Positions 33,887 to 43,627 of a stretch of DNA of 64,000 bases are shown one piece after another. The stretch comes from Ectothiorhodospiraceae bacterium (GTDB lineage Bacteria; Pseudomonadota; Gammaproteobacteria; HK1), in the NCBI GenBank assembly GCA_024234875.1, contig JACKNM010000018.1, positions 1-64,000 of the forward strand. The letters are read 5' to 3'. Positions within the stretch are counted from its first letter, which is position 1; each line of letters opens with the position of its first letter. A model generated the notes under the pieces. The model was given only the letters and a program-made list of their open reading frames with translations, was not told the DNA's origin and did not search any database. The position numbers were made by a program, and so were the translations under genes.

Positions 33887-36800
33887 GCGAGGAGACGTCT
33901 CGGTCCCCCGTCGCGCACTCGTCCACGCCCTCCCCCGCCCAGCCCGTCTCGCGCCTCTCCGTCCTCGGCGTGGTGCTGCTGTTCGCGGTCTTCTCCGCGC
34001 TCTGGATCCTGGTCTCGGACTGGGTCCTCGGTCAGCTCGTCGACGACGCCGCCACGATCGCATGGATCAACCCGTTGAAGGGGTGGGCCTACGTCGCGAT
34101 CACCGCGTCGCTGCTCTACCTCGCGATGCGACGCTGGCTCGGCCCGACCGCGATCGAGGGCTCCGCGTCCACGCGTGGCGACCTCGGCTGGCGTGCAATC
34201 GCGTTGCCGATGGGGCTGGTGGTGCTCGCCATCACCGCGGTCACCGCGGGTGCCATCGCCTTCAGCATGGACGCGGCGAGCAAGCGCGAGGCAGCGCGGG
34301 TGGAGGCGATCGCGAGGCTTCGCGTCACCCAGCTCCGGACCTGGTTCGAGGAGCGGGCGCGGTTCGCCGAGATCCTGCGTTCCAGCACCTACGTCCCCGC
34401 GCTCTATCGACGTTGGCGCGACCAGAACGACGCCGAGGCGGGCGAGACATTGCGCTCGCGGCTCGCCGAGTTCGCAGCCGCGCACGCGTTCGACGGCATC
34501 GCCCTGGTCGATGCCAGTGGGGAGTGGGTGCACCCGAACGACGAGATGTCCCGGCACCCGACCATCCGCGCCCACGCCGTCGAGGCGGCGGCGGCGACGA
34601 CGCCGACGGGGATCTCCGCCATCCCGGTGTCGGAGCCGGGGGAGAGCGCGCACGTCGACCTCGTGGTGCCGCTGCAAGGGGGCGGGATGCCCGCCCCGGC
34701 CGCGGTCGTCCTCCACGTCGACATCGCGTCCACCGTCGAGCCGATGCTTCGCGATTGGCCGGCTCCGACGCAGACCGGGGTCGCCCTGCTGGTGCGCCGG
34801 GTCGGTGACTCCCTGGTCGGTCCGCGGGGGCGGCACGCCCTGCCGCTCTCCTCCCCGGACCTTCTGGTCGCGCGGGCGATTCGCGGCGAGATCCCGTTCG
34901 GCGCGGCGAGCACCGCGCGCGACTTCCGTGGCGAGGCGGTCATCGGCGTGGTCTACCCGGTGGTCGACGACGAGTGGTACCTGTCGGCCAAGGTCGATCT
35001 CGCCGAGGTCCGGGCCGCGGCCATGCGTGACGCGCTGTGGATCGCGTTCAGCGGCGTGCTCGGGCTGTTCGTGGCCGGCGTCGGCGCATGGCTCTTCCGC
35101 GAGCGCCAGCGGTTGCGCTTCGCGCTCCACGAGCAGGCACACCAGCAACGTCGGTTGCGCGAGATGCAGCTCCTCGACGCGGTTGCCGAGGCCTCGCCGG
35201 ACGCGATCTACGCCAAGGACGTCGAGGGCCGTTATCAGCTCTACAACTCCGCCGCCGCGCGCATGAGCGGCCACCCGCGGGAGACGGTGATCGGTCAGGA
35301 CGACCGCGCGCTGTTCCCCACCGAGACCGCGGAGCTCCTGATTGGCGAGGACAAGGTGGTGCTGGTCTCGGGCCAGGTCCACGACTTCGAGGAGCGCGTC
35401 ACGCTGCCGATCGGGGACCGCACGCTGCACACCACCAAGGGCCCGCTCCGCGACCCGGCCGGCCGGATCTCGGGCGTGTTCGGCATCACCCGCGACGTGA
35501 CCGACCTCTATCGGGTGCGCGCGGAGCTCCGCGAGAGCGAGGCGCGCTTTCGCGAGCTCGCCGACTCCCTTCCGCAGCTCGTTTGGACCTATGGACCGGA
35601 CGGCGACTTGCGCTTCGTCAACCGCCAATGGACGGAGTACACCGGCCTCGACCTCGCGGCGACCGAGGCCGCCGATTGGACGTCCTGGATCCACCCCGAC
35701 GACCAGGAGAGTGTCGAGTCGGCGTGGGCGTGCGCGCTGGAGACCGGGACCGACTTCCGCTGCGAGTACCGCATCCGGCGTCACGACGGCACGTGGCGCT
35801 GGTTCGACGGGCGCGCGGCATGTCTGAAGGACGCACGGGGTCAGGTCCGAGGCTGGTACGGCTCCGACACCGACGTCCACGAGACCCGCGAGGCGCGCGA
35901 GGCGCTGGCCCGCGAGCAGGCGCGGTTCTCGCGCCTGGTGGCCGCCGCGCCACCGGTGATCCACACCTTCTGCCAGCACCCCGACGGGCGCGTCACGTTT
36001 CCCTATGTCGGCCCCGGCATCACCGACATCTACGGGGTGTCGCCGGAGGCGCTGGCGGTCGACGCCGCGCCGGCCATGGCCCGCATCCACCCCGACGACG
36101 CCGAGCGGCTGTGGGCGAGTATCGACGAGGCGGCGCGGTCGATGGGGCCATGGCATGGCGAGTTCCGCGTGTCGCACCCGCAGCGTGGCCTCATCCACGT
36201 CGAGGGCCACTCGATGCCGGAGCGCGACGCCGACGGCAGCCTGCTGTGGCACGGGGTACTCATCGACGTCACCAACCAGCGCCACCAGGAACGCGAGCTC
36301 GAGCGGGCGCGTGAGCGGGAGCAGTCGGCCCTCGACGCCGCGGGGATGATGGCCTGGGAGTATCGGCCGCAGGCCGGGGTCACGGTGCACTCGGCCAATG
36401 CGACGACCCTCGGCTACGGCTCGGGGCCGGTGGATGACTTCCTCGCCCTCGCGGTGGCCGAGGATCGGCAGTCGGTGGCCGACGCCATGGAGGCAGCACG
36501 CGAAGCCGAGGCCTACGAGCACGAGTATCGCGCGCGGGATGCGTCCGGCCGGCTCCGCTGGCTGCTCGACAAGGGCGCCTGGCGCCGAGACCCCGAGACC
36601 GGCGAGGAGGTTCTCGCCGGCGTCACCCTCGACGTGACCGAGCGCCACACCGCGACCGAGGAGCTCATCAAGCTCTCGCTCGCGGTCGAGCAGAGTCCGA
36701 ACCCGGTGATGATCACCGACGTCGACGCACGCATCGAGTACGTCAACCGTGCTTTCCTGACCACCACCGGCTACGCGCGCGTGGAGGTGATCGGGCGCAA

Positions 36801-39384
36801 TCCACGCTTCATGCGTGCCCCTGACGCCCCGGCGGAGACCGCCCCCGCGATGTGGGCCACGATCCTCCGCGGTGAGGTCTGGCGCGGGGAGTTCCGCAAT
36901 CGGCGCCGCGACGGCACTGCTTACGTCGCCGCGGCGATGGTCGCCCCGGTGCGTCAGCGCGACGGGCGCATCTCGCACTACGTCGGCCTCGAGGAGGACG
37001 TCACCGAGCGCAAGCGCCTGGAGGCCGAGGTCGAGACTCACCGCGGCCAGCTCGAGGCGCTGGTCGCGCGCCGCACTCGTGAGCTCGCGGACGCCAATCG
37101 CGAGCTGGCCGAGAAGGCCTCTGAGGTCGCCGCGCTGAACGACGAGCTGGCCCGGCGCGCCCACGACGCGGAGGCGGCGAATCGGGCCAAGAGCGCGTTC
37201 CTCACCAACATGAGCCACGAGATCCGCACCCCGATGAACGCCATCATCGGGCTCGCGCACCTGATCGAGCCCGACATACCCGAAGGTCCGCAGCGCGCGC
37301 GGGTCCTGCGCATCGGCCAGGCGGCGAGCCATTTGCTCGACGTGATCAGCGACATCCTGGACCTCTCACGCATCGAGGCCGGTCGAATCGAGCTCGCCCA
37401 CGAGCCGTTCTCGCTCGACCAGGTCGTCGGCGACGTGCTCGCGCTGGTGGCCGACGACTCCCGGGATGGCGGCATCGAGCTGGTCATCGACGTCGACGAC
37501 GTGCCGAACCGCCTGATCGGCGACCAGACTCGGCTGCGTCAAATCCTGCTGAATCTGGTCGGGAACGCGGTGAAGTTCACCGAGGCGGGGCATGTCGCCC
37601 TGCGCTGCGAGCAGCTCGCGGCTGCGCCCGGTCGGGCGCGCCTGCGGTTCGAGGTCGAGGACACGGGCATCGGCATCGAGGCCGCCGACCGTGGCCGCCT
37701 GTTCGGTGCATTCGAGCAGGCCGACGCGTCGACCACCCGTCGCTTCGGGGGCACCGGGCTCGGACTGACCATCGCCTACCACCTCGCCACGCTGATGGGA
37801 GGCGAGGTGGGGGCGAGCGACGGTCGCGAGTCAGGCAGCACGTTCTGGGCCGAGGTGGAGCTCGAGGTCGAGCCGACCGTGGCCGCGACCGAGCCCTCGG
37901 CTCCAGCCGCGGCCGCGCGGATCCTCGTCGCCGACGATCTCGCGGTCGCGGCCGAGGCGTTGGCGCGCATGGCGCACGGCCCGGCGCTCGCCGCGACGAC
38001 CGTCGCGTCCGCGGCCGCCGCGGCACAGGCGCTGCGCGCGGCGCAGGACGAGGGCGCACCGTTTCGCGTCGTGCTGGTCGACTGGGAGATGCCCGGGGTG
38101 CAGGGAGCCGGCGGGCTGGTCGAGACCGCACTCGACTCGCGCCCGACCTGGATCGCCCTGATCGCCCGCGACCAGGCAAGCACGCGCGACGCGGCGATCC
38201 GCGCCGGATTCGACGACGTGCTGACCAAGCCCGTCACGCGGCCGGCGCTGCGCGGCGCCCTGTCGGTGGCGCTCGGTGGCTCGCGTCCGGCCGGACCGCC
38301 GCCGCGTAGCGCCGCGCGCGACGCCCTTCGCGCCCGCCACGCCGGCGCCCGGGTGCTCGTGGCCGAGGACAACCCGGTGAACCAGGAGGTCACCCGCGAG
38401 CTGCTGACCGAGGCCGGGCTCCAGGTCGAGGTCGCCGACGACGGGCGCCGCGCGGTGGAGCTCGCCGCGGCGGGCGCCTACAGCCTGATCCTGATGGACG
38501 TCCAGATGCCGGTCACCGACGGGCTGCAGGCGACGCGCGAGATCCGAGCGCTGCCGAGTTGTCGCCACACGCCGATCGTCGGCTTCTCCGCCGGGGCTCT
38601 GGCCGAGGATCGGGCCGCCTGCCTCGCGGCGGGAATGAACGACCAGCTCGTCAAGCCGGTCCTGCCCGAAACGCTCTACTCGACGGTCCTGCGATACCTG
38701 GGGCGCGAGACCAAGACCACCGTGGCGGCGGCCGCCTCGTCGCCTGCGCCCGCTCCGGACGGGCCCGACGCCGATGCCATCGCCACGCTCGAGGCCGCCG
38801 GGGTCGATTTCGCGATCGGGCTGGTCCGCGTCGGCGGCCGGGTAGATACCTACCGGCGGATGCTCCGACGCTTCGCCGAGCGGGCTCCGGACGACCTCTC
38901 GCGAATCGAGGCAGGTATCGCCGCCGGGGAGCCCTGGGCGGTGGCCCGCCTCGCCCACGGCTTGCGCGGCGCCGCCGGCGCGCTCGGGATGAGCCGACTG
39001 CAGGGCGTGGCGAGGAACCTCGAGGAATTGGCCCGCTCGCGGGACGACGACGATGCCGCGCAATCGGGCTTGTCGCGGGCGATGGTCGACCTCCAGGCGG
39101 CGCTGGACGACGTGTTGCATGCGATTGCGGCCTCGGTCGGCGACGACGACGCGGTGGCCCACACGCCCGACCCGGGCGTCTCGGAGGCCGTCGCCGACCG
39201 ACTCCAGGGCCTGCTCGAGGGCTCCGACTTCGAGGCCGTCGGCCTCCTGGAGTCCCGGCGCGCCGAGCTGCGGGCGGCATTGGGCCCGGTCTTCGACGAC
39301 GTCGAGCGCCTCGTGAACCGATTCGATTTCGAGGACGCGCTGGCGGTGCTCCGAGCCGCCCGCACCGACGCCGCGCCGCAGTGA
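33883..39384 (+). CDS. Giant hybrid sensor histidine kinase (sensor, 5 PAS-like, HisKA, HATPase, 2 REC, HPt)
   Basis: A 1833-residue membrane sensor kinase. Membrane helices lie at about 25-48, 65-83, 104-128 and 387-407, with an extracytoplasmic sensor of about 255 residues between the last two. Five PAS-like units start near 429, 556, 681, 814 and 930. A coiled coil (1046-1102) leads to HisKA with SHEIRTPMNA (His1112), then the ATPase with QILLNLVGNAVKF and FGGTGLGLTI. Two receivers follow (Asp1400 in LVDWEMPG, Asp1539 in LMDVQMPVTDG) and an HPt domain with His1692 (AHGLRGAAGALG). The last 80 residues form an extra helical tail. The gene overlaps the HD-GYP gene by four bases, forming a phosphorelay unit. 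Confidence 0.93.
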   Translation: MSEETSRSPVAHSSTPSPAQPVSRLSVLGVVLLFAVFSALWILVSDWVLGQLVDDAATIAWINPLKGWAYVAITASLLYLAMRRWLGPTAIEGSASTRGDLGWRAIALPMGLVVLAITAVTAGAIAFSMDAASKREAARVEAIARLRVTQLRTWFEERARFAEILRSSTYVPALYRRWRDQNDAEAGETLRSRLAEFAAAHAFDGIALVDASGEWVHPNDEMSRHPTIRAHAVEAAAATTPTGISAIPVSEPGESAHVDLVVPLQGGGMPAPAAVVLHVDIASTVEPMLRDWPAPTQTGVALLVRRVGDSLVGPRGRHALPLSSPDLLVARAIRGEIPFGAASTARDFRGEAVIGVVYPVVDDEWYLSAKVDLAEVRAAAMRDALWIAFSGVLGLFVAGVGAWLFRERQRLRFALHEQAHQQRRLREMQLLDAVAEASPDAIYAKDVEGRYQLYNSAAARMSGHPRETVIGQDDRALFPTETAELLIGEDKVVLVSGQVHDFEERVTLPIGDRTLHTTKGPLRDPAGRISGVFGITRDVTDLYRVRAELRESEARFRELADSLPQLVWTYGPDGDLRFVNRQWTEYTGLDLAATEAADWTSWIHPDDQESVESAWACALETGTDFRCEYRIRRHDGTWRWFDGRAACLKDARGQVRGWYGSDTDVHETREAREALAREQARFSRLVAAAPPVIHTFCQHPDGRVTFPYVGPGITDIYGVSPEALAVDAAPAMARIHPDDAERLWASIDEAARSMGPWHGEFRVSHPQRGLIHVEGHSMPERDADGSLLWHGVLIDVTNQRHQERELERAREREQSALDAAGMMAWEYRPQAGVTVHSANATTLGYGSGPVDDFLALAVAEDRQSVADAMEAAREAEAYEHEYRARDASGRLRWLLDKGAWRRDPETGEEVLAGVTLDVTERHTATEELIKLSLAVEQSPNPVMITDVDARIEYVNRAFLTTTGYARVEVIGRNPRFMRAPDAPAETAPAMWATILRGEVWRGEFRNRRRDGTAYVAAAMVAPVRQRDGRISHYVGLEEDVTERKRLEAEVETHRGQLEALVARRTRELADANRELAEKASEVAALNDELARRAHDAEAANRAKSAFLTNMSHEIRTPMNAIIGLAHLIEPDIPEGPQRARVLRIGQAASHLLDVISDILDLSRIEAGRIELAHEPFSLDQVVGDVLALVADDSRDGGIELVIDVDDVPNRLIGDQTRLRQILLNLVGNAVKFTEAGHVALRCEQLAAAPGRARLRFEVEDTGIGIEAADRGRLFGAFEQADASTTRRFGGTGLGLTIAYHLATLMGGEVGASDGRESGSTFWAEVELEVEPTVAATEPSAPAAAARILVADDLAVAAEALARMAHGPALAATTVASAAAAAQALRAAQDEGAPFRVVLVDWEMPGVQGAGGLVETALDSRPTWIALIARDQASTRDAAIRAGFDDVLTKPVTRPALRGALSVALGGSRPAGPPPRSAARDALRARHAGARVLVAEDNPVNQEVTRELLTEAGLQVEVADDGRRAVELAAAGAYSLILMDVQMPVTDGLQATREIRALPSCRHTPIVGFSAGALAEDRAACLAAGMNDQLVKPVLPETLYSTVLRYLGRETKTTVAAAASSPAPAPDGPDADAIATLEAAGVDFAIGLVRVGGRVDTYRRMLRRFAERAPDDLSRIEAGIAAGEPWAVARLAHGLRGAAGALGMSRLQGVARNLEELARSRDDDDAAQSGLSRAMVDLQAALDDVLHAIAASVGDDDAVAHTPDPGVSEAVADRLQGLLEGSDFEAVGLLESRRAELRAALGPVFDDVERLVNRFDFEDALAVLRAARTDAAPQ

Positions 39385-39427
39385 AAACGGCGCGAGCGAC
39401 CGTCCGCGGCGGGCGGGCCGCCAGCGC

Positions 39428-40618
39428 TCAGAGCTGCGTCAGGGCCGCCGCCAGGCGCTCGTAGTCGGAAGGCGCGTTGTAGAGCTGCCCCGAGATGCGG
39501 ATCACCCGCATCGGCGGCTCGCCCACGCGGTGCACCGGCACCTCGATGCGATGCTCGCGAGCCAGCGCCTGCTGCACCGGATCGCGCTCGCTCAAACCAC
39601 GCTCGCCGCGCACCCCCTCCACCGGCAGCACCACGGTGGCGATCGAGCCGACCATGCTCGGTGGGCACGGGAGCTCCGTCCCGACCGCCGCCGCCACCAC
39701 CTCGCGTCCGCGCAGCACGAGATCGCGGTTGTGCGCCATGACGCCGGGCCAGCCGTCGGGATGCAGCGTGCCGACCGACTCGATCGCCTGCGGCACGAGC
39801 GCGAACGGGCTGGGGTCCGCGGTGCCGGCCCAGTCGAAGGCATCGTGGAAGGCCGAGCGTCCGGGCCGACGCCGGTTGATACCGTGGCTCACCACCAGGG
39901 GCATCACGGAATCCCGGCGGTCCGCGCGCACCAGCAGGAATCCGGCGCCCTTCGGCGCGCACAGCCACTTGTGGCAGTTGCCGGTGTAGTAGGCAGCGCC
40001 GAGCGCGTCCAGCGCGAGCGGGAGCATCCCCGGCGCATGTGCGCCGTCGACCAGGGTGTCGATACCGCGCGCATCCAGCGCCCGCACGATGTCGGCGAGC
40101 GGCAGCACGAGAGCGCTCGCGCTGGTCACGTGGTCGATCAGGGCGAGCCGCGTGCGCGGACCGACCGCGGTGAGCACCGCCTCGGTGACCTCGCTCGGGT
40201 CCCGGACCGGAAACGGGAGCCGCACCGTGCGCACGGTCGCGCCGGCGCGCTCGGCCACGTAGGCGAGCGCGTTGCGGCAGGCGTTGTAGGCGTGGTCGGT
40301 CACCAGCAGCTCGTCACCGGGCTCGAGGTCCAGCGAGCGCAGCACCGTGTTCACCCCGGCGGTGGCGTTGGTGACCGGCACCAGGCCCTGCGGATCGGCG
40401 CCCAGGAAGGCGGCGAGCCGCTCGCGCGCGGCGTCGATCAGGTCGAAGTACTCGCGGGTGTAGAAGCCCATCGGGTTGCGCTCGATGTGCCGACGCAAGG
40501 CGTCCTGGGCGTCGAGCACCGCGCGCGGGCAGGCGCCGAACGCGCCATGGTTCAGATGCGCGACGTCCGGATCGAGGTCCCAGGCGTCGGCCGCGGTCGG
40601 GCACCGAGCTGCGTTCAT
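39428..40618 (-). CDS. Class V aminotransferase (isopenicillin-N epimerase-like)
   Basis: PLP enzyme of 396 residues. Diagnostic parts: AHLNHGAFGACPRAVLDAQ near the N-terminus, VTNATAGVNTVLRSL, ELLVTDHAYNACRNALAY, LALIDHVTSASALVLPL, TLVDGAHAPGMLPLAL (Asp for the PLP nitrogen) and the Schiff-base lysine in TGNCHKWLCAPKGAGFL. This matches the isopenicillin-N epimerase or ergothioneine-lyase EgtE-like branch of class V rather than cysteine desulfurase. It overlaps the upstream amidohydrolase gene by four bases, so the two are one transcription unit. No beta-lactam or ergothioneine genes are nearby, so the substrate is unknown. Confidence 0.85.
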   Translation of the reverse strand: MNAARCPTAADAWDLDPDVAHLNHGAFGACPRAVLDAQDALRRHIERNPMGFYTREYFDLIDAARERLAAFLGADPQGLVPVTNATAGVNTVLRSLDLEPGDELLVTDHAYNACRNALAYVAERAGATVRTVRLPFPVRDPSEVTEAVLTAVGPRTRLALIDHVTSASALVLPLADIVRALDARGIDTLVDGAHAPGMLPLALDALGAAYYTGNCHKWLCAPKGAGFLLVRADRRDSVMPLVVSHGINRRRPGRSAFHDAFDWAGTADPSPFALVPQAIESVGTLHPDGWPGVMAHNRDLVLRGREVVAAAVGTELPCPPSMVGSIATVVLPVEGVRGERGLSERDPVQQALAREHRIEVPVHRVGEPPMRVIRISGQLYNAPSDYERLAAALTQL

Positions 40619-42072
40619 CGCGGACCTCCGAGCGCCAGACAACGTGGCGCGATGTGGTCGATCGTGGCGTCGCCGTGGGCGCCGGTCGCGGACGCGAGGT
40701 GCGCCACCGCGCGCCGTTGACCGGCAGCGACCCGTGCCGCCGCCTCGGCGCGGTCGAAGGCGAGCATGCGGCCGTCGGCGACGACGTGCGCACCGTCGAC
40801 GAAGACGTCGCGCACCGCGCGCTCGCCGGCGGTGAGCACCAGGCTGCGCAGCGGGTCGTGCACCGGCCCCATCGCCGGGTGCTCGAGATCGACCACCACG
40901 AGATCCGCGCGCGCGCCGGCGGCGAGGCGGCCGATGTCGTCGCGGCCGAGCGCGCGCGCGCCGGCCACGGTGGCGGCCCGGAAGACGTCGCCGACCCCGC
41001 AGTCGAACACGTCCCCGGCCGCGATCCGCGCACAGACCAGTGCGTCGCGCATCTCCGCGATCATGTCGAACGGGTAGCTGTCGGTGCCGAGTCCGACGTT
41101 GACCCCGGCACGGCGATAGCCGCCGAGCGACTCGAGCGTCATCCCGCTGCGCGCGAAGGTGGTCGGGCAGTGCGCCACCGAGGTGCCACGCTCGGCGAGG
41201 CGCGCCAGGTCGCTCGCGGTGCGAAGCCGTGTCCAGCGGTGGTGGTCGAGGAAGATCGCGTGACCGAGGATCACGCGCTCGTCGAGCACCCCGATGCGGT
41301 CGAGCCAGGCCGGCGCGGTGAGCCCGTGGCGGCGCATCAGCTCCTCGTGCTCGGCCATGGTCTGGGCGGCGTGGATGGTGAGCCCGATGCCGCGACGACG
41401 CGCCTCGGCGTGTGCGTCGCGCAGCAGGGCCTCGTCGCAGGTGTCGACCTGGGCCGGCGCGAGCAGGGCATCGAGGCGACCGCACGGATGGGCCCGTGCG
41501 TCGTCGACCACTCGGAGCGCGGCCTCGAACCGGGCACGTCCACCGTCGACGTCCCACAGGTAGTCGAGGCGATGCCCGCTCGACGCATCCCAACGCGCCT
41601 GACGGAACGACGGCGCGGCGTAGGCGCGCAGGCCACTCGCGGCGAGGCGGTCGAGCCAACCGTCCCAGGGCCCCCCGATGTCCACCACGGTGGTCACCCC
41701 GGAGCAGGCGAGCGAGGCCAGGGTGAGCTCGGTGCACGCGGCCACCGCCTCGGCGTCGGCATCGAGCAGCGTGCTGAACTGGTAGAGGGCCTGGCCCCAG
41801 AGCCCGGGCGAGCCGATGTCGTCGAAGAGCCCCTTGGCCAGCAACTCGTCGCCGGTATGGGCGTGGATGTCGACGAGCCCGGGCATCACCATGCGGCCCC
41901 GGCCCGACAGCTCGCGCGTCACCGGCCCCTGGTAGCGACCACCGACCTGCACCAGGGCGCCGCCACGCCAGGCGACGTCGGCCCCCTCGAGGTAGACGTG
42001 GTCGGCGCGATCGGAGTCCCAGGCCACCACCCAGTCGGCGGCGCGGATGACGGTGACGTCGCTCGACGGCAT
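40615..42072 (-). CDS. Amidohydrolase family deaminase (paralogue of 56958-58409)
   Basis: Metal-dependent amidohydrolase of 485 residues with the cytosine-deaminase/TrzA-type layout. Metal motif 1 is DIHAHTGDE, with AQTMAEHEEL (metal histidine preceding), VILGHAIFLDHH and the terminal metal aspartate in VGLGTDSYPFDM. The N-terminus VIRAADWVVAWDSDRADHVYLEGADV is nearly the same as that of the protein at 56958 (VIRNADWTVAWDRQGERHVYARGADV), so the two are paralogues. Substrate is unknown; s-triazine, guanine-like or ureide compounds are hydrolysed by relatives. It is encoded with the class V aminotransferase and is divergent from the amidohydrolase at 42181. Confidence 0.88.
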   Translation of the reverse strand: MPSSDVTVIRAADWVVAWDSDRADHVYLEGADVAWRGGALVQVGGRYQGPVTRELSGRGRMVMPGLVDIHAHTGDELLAKGLFDDIGSPGLWGQALYQFSTLLDADAEAVAACTELTLASLACSGVTTVVDIGGPWDGWLDRLAASGLRAYAAPSFRQARWDASSGHRLDYLWDVDGGRARFEAALRVVDDARAHPCGRLDALLAPAQVDTCDEALLRDAHAEARRRGIGLTIHAAQTMAEHEELMRRHGLTAPAWLDRIGVLDERVILGHAIFLDHHRWTRLRTASDLARLAERGTSVAHCPTTFARSGMTLESLGGYRRAGVNVGLGTDSYPFDMIAEMRDALVCARIAAGDVFDCGVGDVFRAATVAGARALGRDDIGRLAAGARADLVVVDLEHPAMGPVHDPLRSLVLTAGERAVRDVFVDGAHVVADGRMLAFDRAEAAARVAAGQRRAVAHLASATGAHGDATIDHIAPRCLALGGPR

Positions 42073-42180
42073 GACGGCTCGACCCTGCAGATTGCGACAG
42101 CGCATGGTAACCGCGGCGCGTGCTTGCCGGCGCGGGCGATGCGACGCATCCTGGCGCCGGTTCAAGGGCGAGCGCGCAGC

Positions 42181-43608
42181 ATGGCCGACATCCTCGTCGT
42201 CGACGGCACCGTCATCACCATGGACCCCGAGCGACGGGTCATCGAGCGTGGCGCGATAGCCATCGAGGGGTCGCGGATCGTCGCGGTGGGCCCGACCGAG
42301 GCGGTGGCGGCGGCCCATCCCGCCCCCACCGTCATCGACGCACGACGCAAGGCGGTGCTCCCGGGCCTCATCGACTGCCACGCCCACGCCGGCCATGGAT
42401 TGGTGAAGACCATGGGTGGTGACGACGGCGCGGCCTGGTACCGCGCGTGCGAGGAAATCTACACCCGCGGCTCGTCGGCAGAGTTCTGGCACGCCGAGGC
42501 GGCGCTCGCCGCGCTCGAGCGGCTGCGGTTCGGCGTCACCTGTGGCGTCTCGCTGCTCGGCGGCGGCGACAGCATCCTGCGCACCGACGATCCGGTCTAC
42601 GCCGCCCGACACTGCGAGGCGGTCACCGCGGTGGGTATCCGCAACGTGCTCGCGGTCGGCCCCGGCCGCCCACCCTTTCCGCGGACATTTCGCCGCATCG
42701 AGGACGACACCGACCGTGCGGTCGGCTTCGAGCAGCAGCTCGAGACGTGCGAGGCGGTGATCGAGCGCTGGCACGGCGGGGCCGACGGACGCATCGCCAT
42801 CGCCGTCGTCTCACCGACCATCCGCGCCGAGCACCTGCGCACAGTCGAGGGCGACCGCGCCGCCCGCGAGGCGCTGGAACGCCAGGCGGTCGCGGCGCGT
42901 GACCTCAGCCGCCGTCACGGTCTGCTGTTCACCCAGGACGGGCACGAGCGCGGCAGCGTGCGCTTCGCCCACGAGACCCTCGGCATCCTCGGGCCCGACG
43001 CCCTGCTCTCACACGCCACCGACCTCGACGAGGCCGAGATCGCCACCTGCGCGCGCACCGAGACGCGCATCGCCCACAACCCGAGCGCGGTCGCCTCGAT
43101 TCGCGGCCGCTGCCCGGTTCCGGAGCTGCAGGCGGCGGGCGTCACCGTCGGCCTCGGCTCCGACGGCACCGCTCCCGACCGCAGCGGCGACATGTTTCGC
43201 CACATGCAGCAGTGCATGCACTACCACCGCCGTCACTTCCGCGATCCGTCGGTGCTACCCCCGGGGCGCGTGCTCGCGATGGCCACCATCGAGGCCGCGC
43301 GCGCGCTCGGGCTCGACGCCGAGTTGGGCTCGCTGGAGGTCGGCAAGCGCGCCGACCTCGTCCTCGTCGACCTCTTCCGCCCGCACCTGGTCCCCGGCAA
43401 CATGCCGCTGCACCGCGTCGTCTACTTCGCCAACGGCAACGACGTCGACACCGTGATCGTCGACGGCCGGGTGCTGATGCGCGACCGTGTGGTGTGCAGC
43501 GTCGACGAGGCGGCGGTGCTCGAGGCGGCCGAGCGCGAGGCCGCACGCATGGTCGAGCGCACCGGCCTCGGCGACCTCCTCACCCTGCCCCGCTCGACCT
43601 GGGGCTGA
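42181..43608 (+). CDS. Amidohydrolase (SAH/TrzA-type deaminase-like)
   Basis: Another amidohydrolase of 475 residues but of a different branch. It starts MADILVVDGTVITMDPERRVIERG, as in SAH/MTA deaminase-like and TrzA-like enzymes, then shows metal motif LPGLIDCHAHAGHGLVK, TQDGHERGSVRF, LLSHATDLDEAEI and the metal aspartate in VGLGSDGTAPDRSGDM. The cluster with an amidase directly downstream (20 bases) suggests sequential hydrolysis of an amide or ureide compound. It diverges from the 40615-42072 gene across 108 bases that contain no obvious promoter by eye. Confidence 0.88.
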   Translation: MADILVVDGTVITMDPERRVIERGAIAIEGSRIVAVGPTEAVAAAHPAPTVIDARRKAVLPGLIDCHAHAGHGLVKTMGGDDGAAWYRACEEIYTRGSSAEFWHAEAALAALERLRFGVTCGVSLLGGGDSILRTDDPVYAARHCEAVTAVGIRNVLAVGPGRPPFPRTFRRIEDDTDRAVGFEQQLETCEAVIERWHGGADGRIAIAVVSPTIRAEHLRTVEGDRAAREALERQAVAARDLSRRHGLLFTQDGHERGSVRFAHETLGILGPDALLSHATDLDEAEIATCARTETRIAHNPSAVASIRGRCPVPELQAAGVTVGLGSDGTAPDRSGDMFRHMQQCMHYHRRHFRDPSVLPPGRVLAMATIEAARALGLDAELGSLEVGKRADLVLVDLFRPHLVPGNMPLHRVVYFANGNDVDTVIVDGRVLMRDRVVCSVDEAAVLEAAEREAARMVERTGLGDLLTLPRSTWG

Positions 43609-43627
43609 TCTCGGAGCACCTCCCCCG

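Noticed and set aside
33829..37332. 1167-codon open frame antisense to the hybrid kinase
   Set aside because: A compositional shadow of a high-GC gene: histidine-, arginine- and valine-rich with no recognisable domain, while the sense strand has a full set of motifs.
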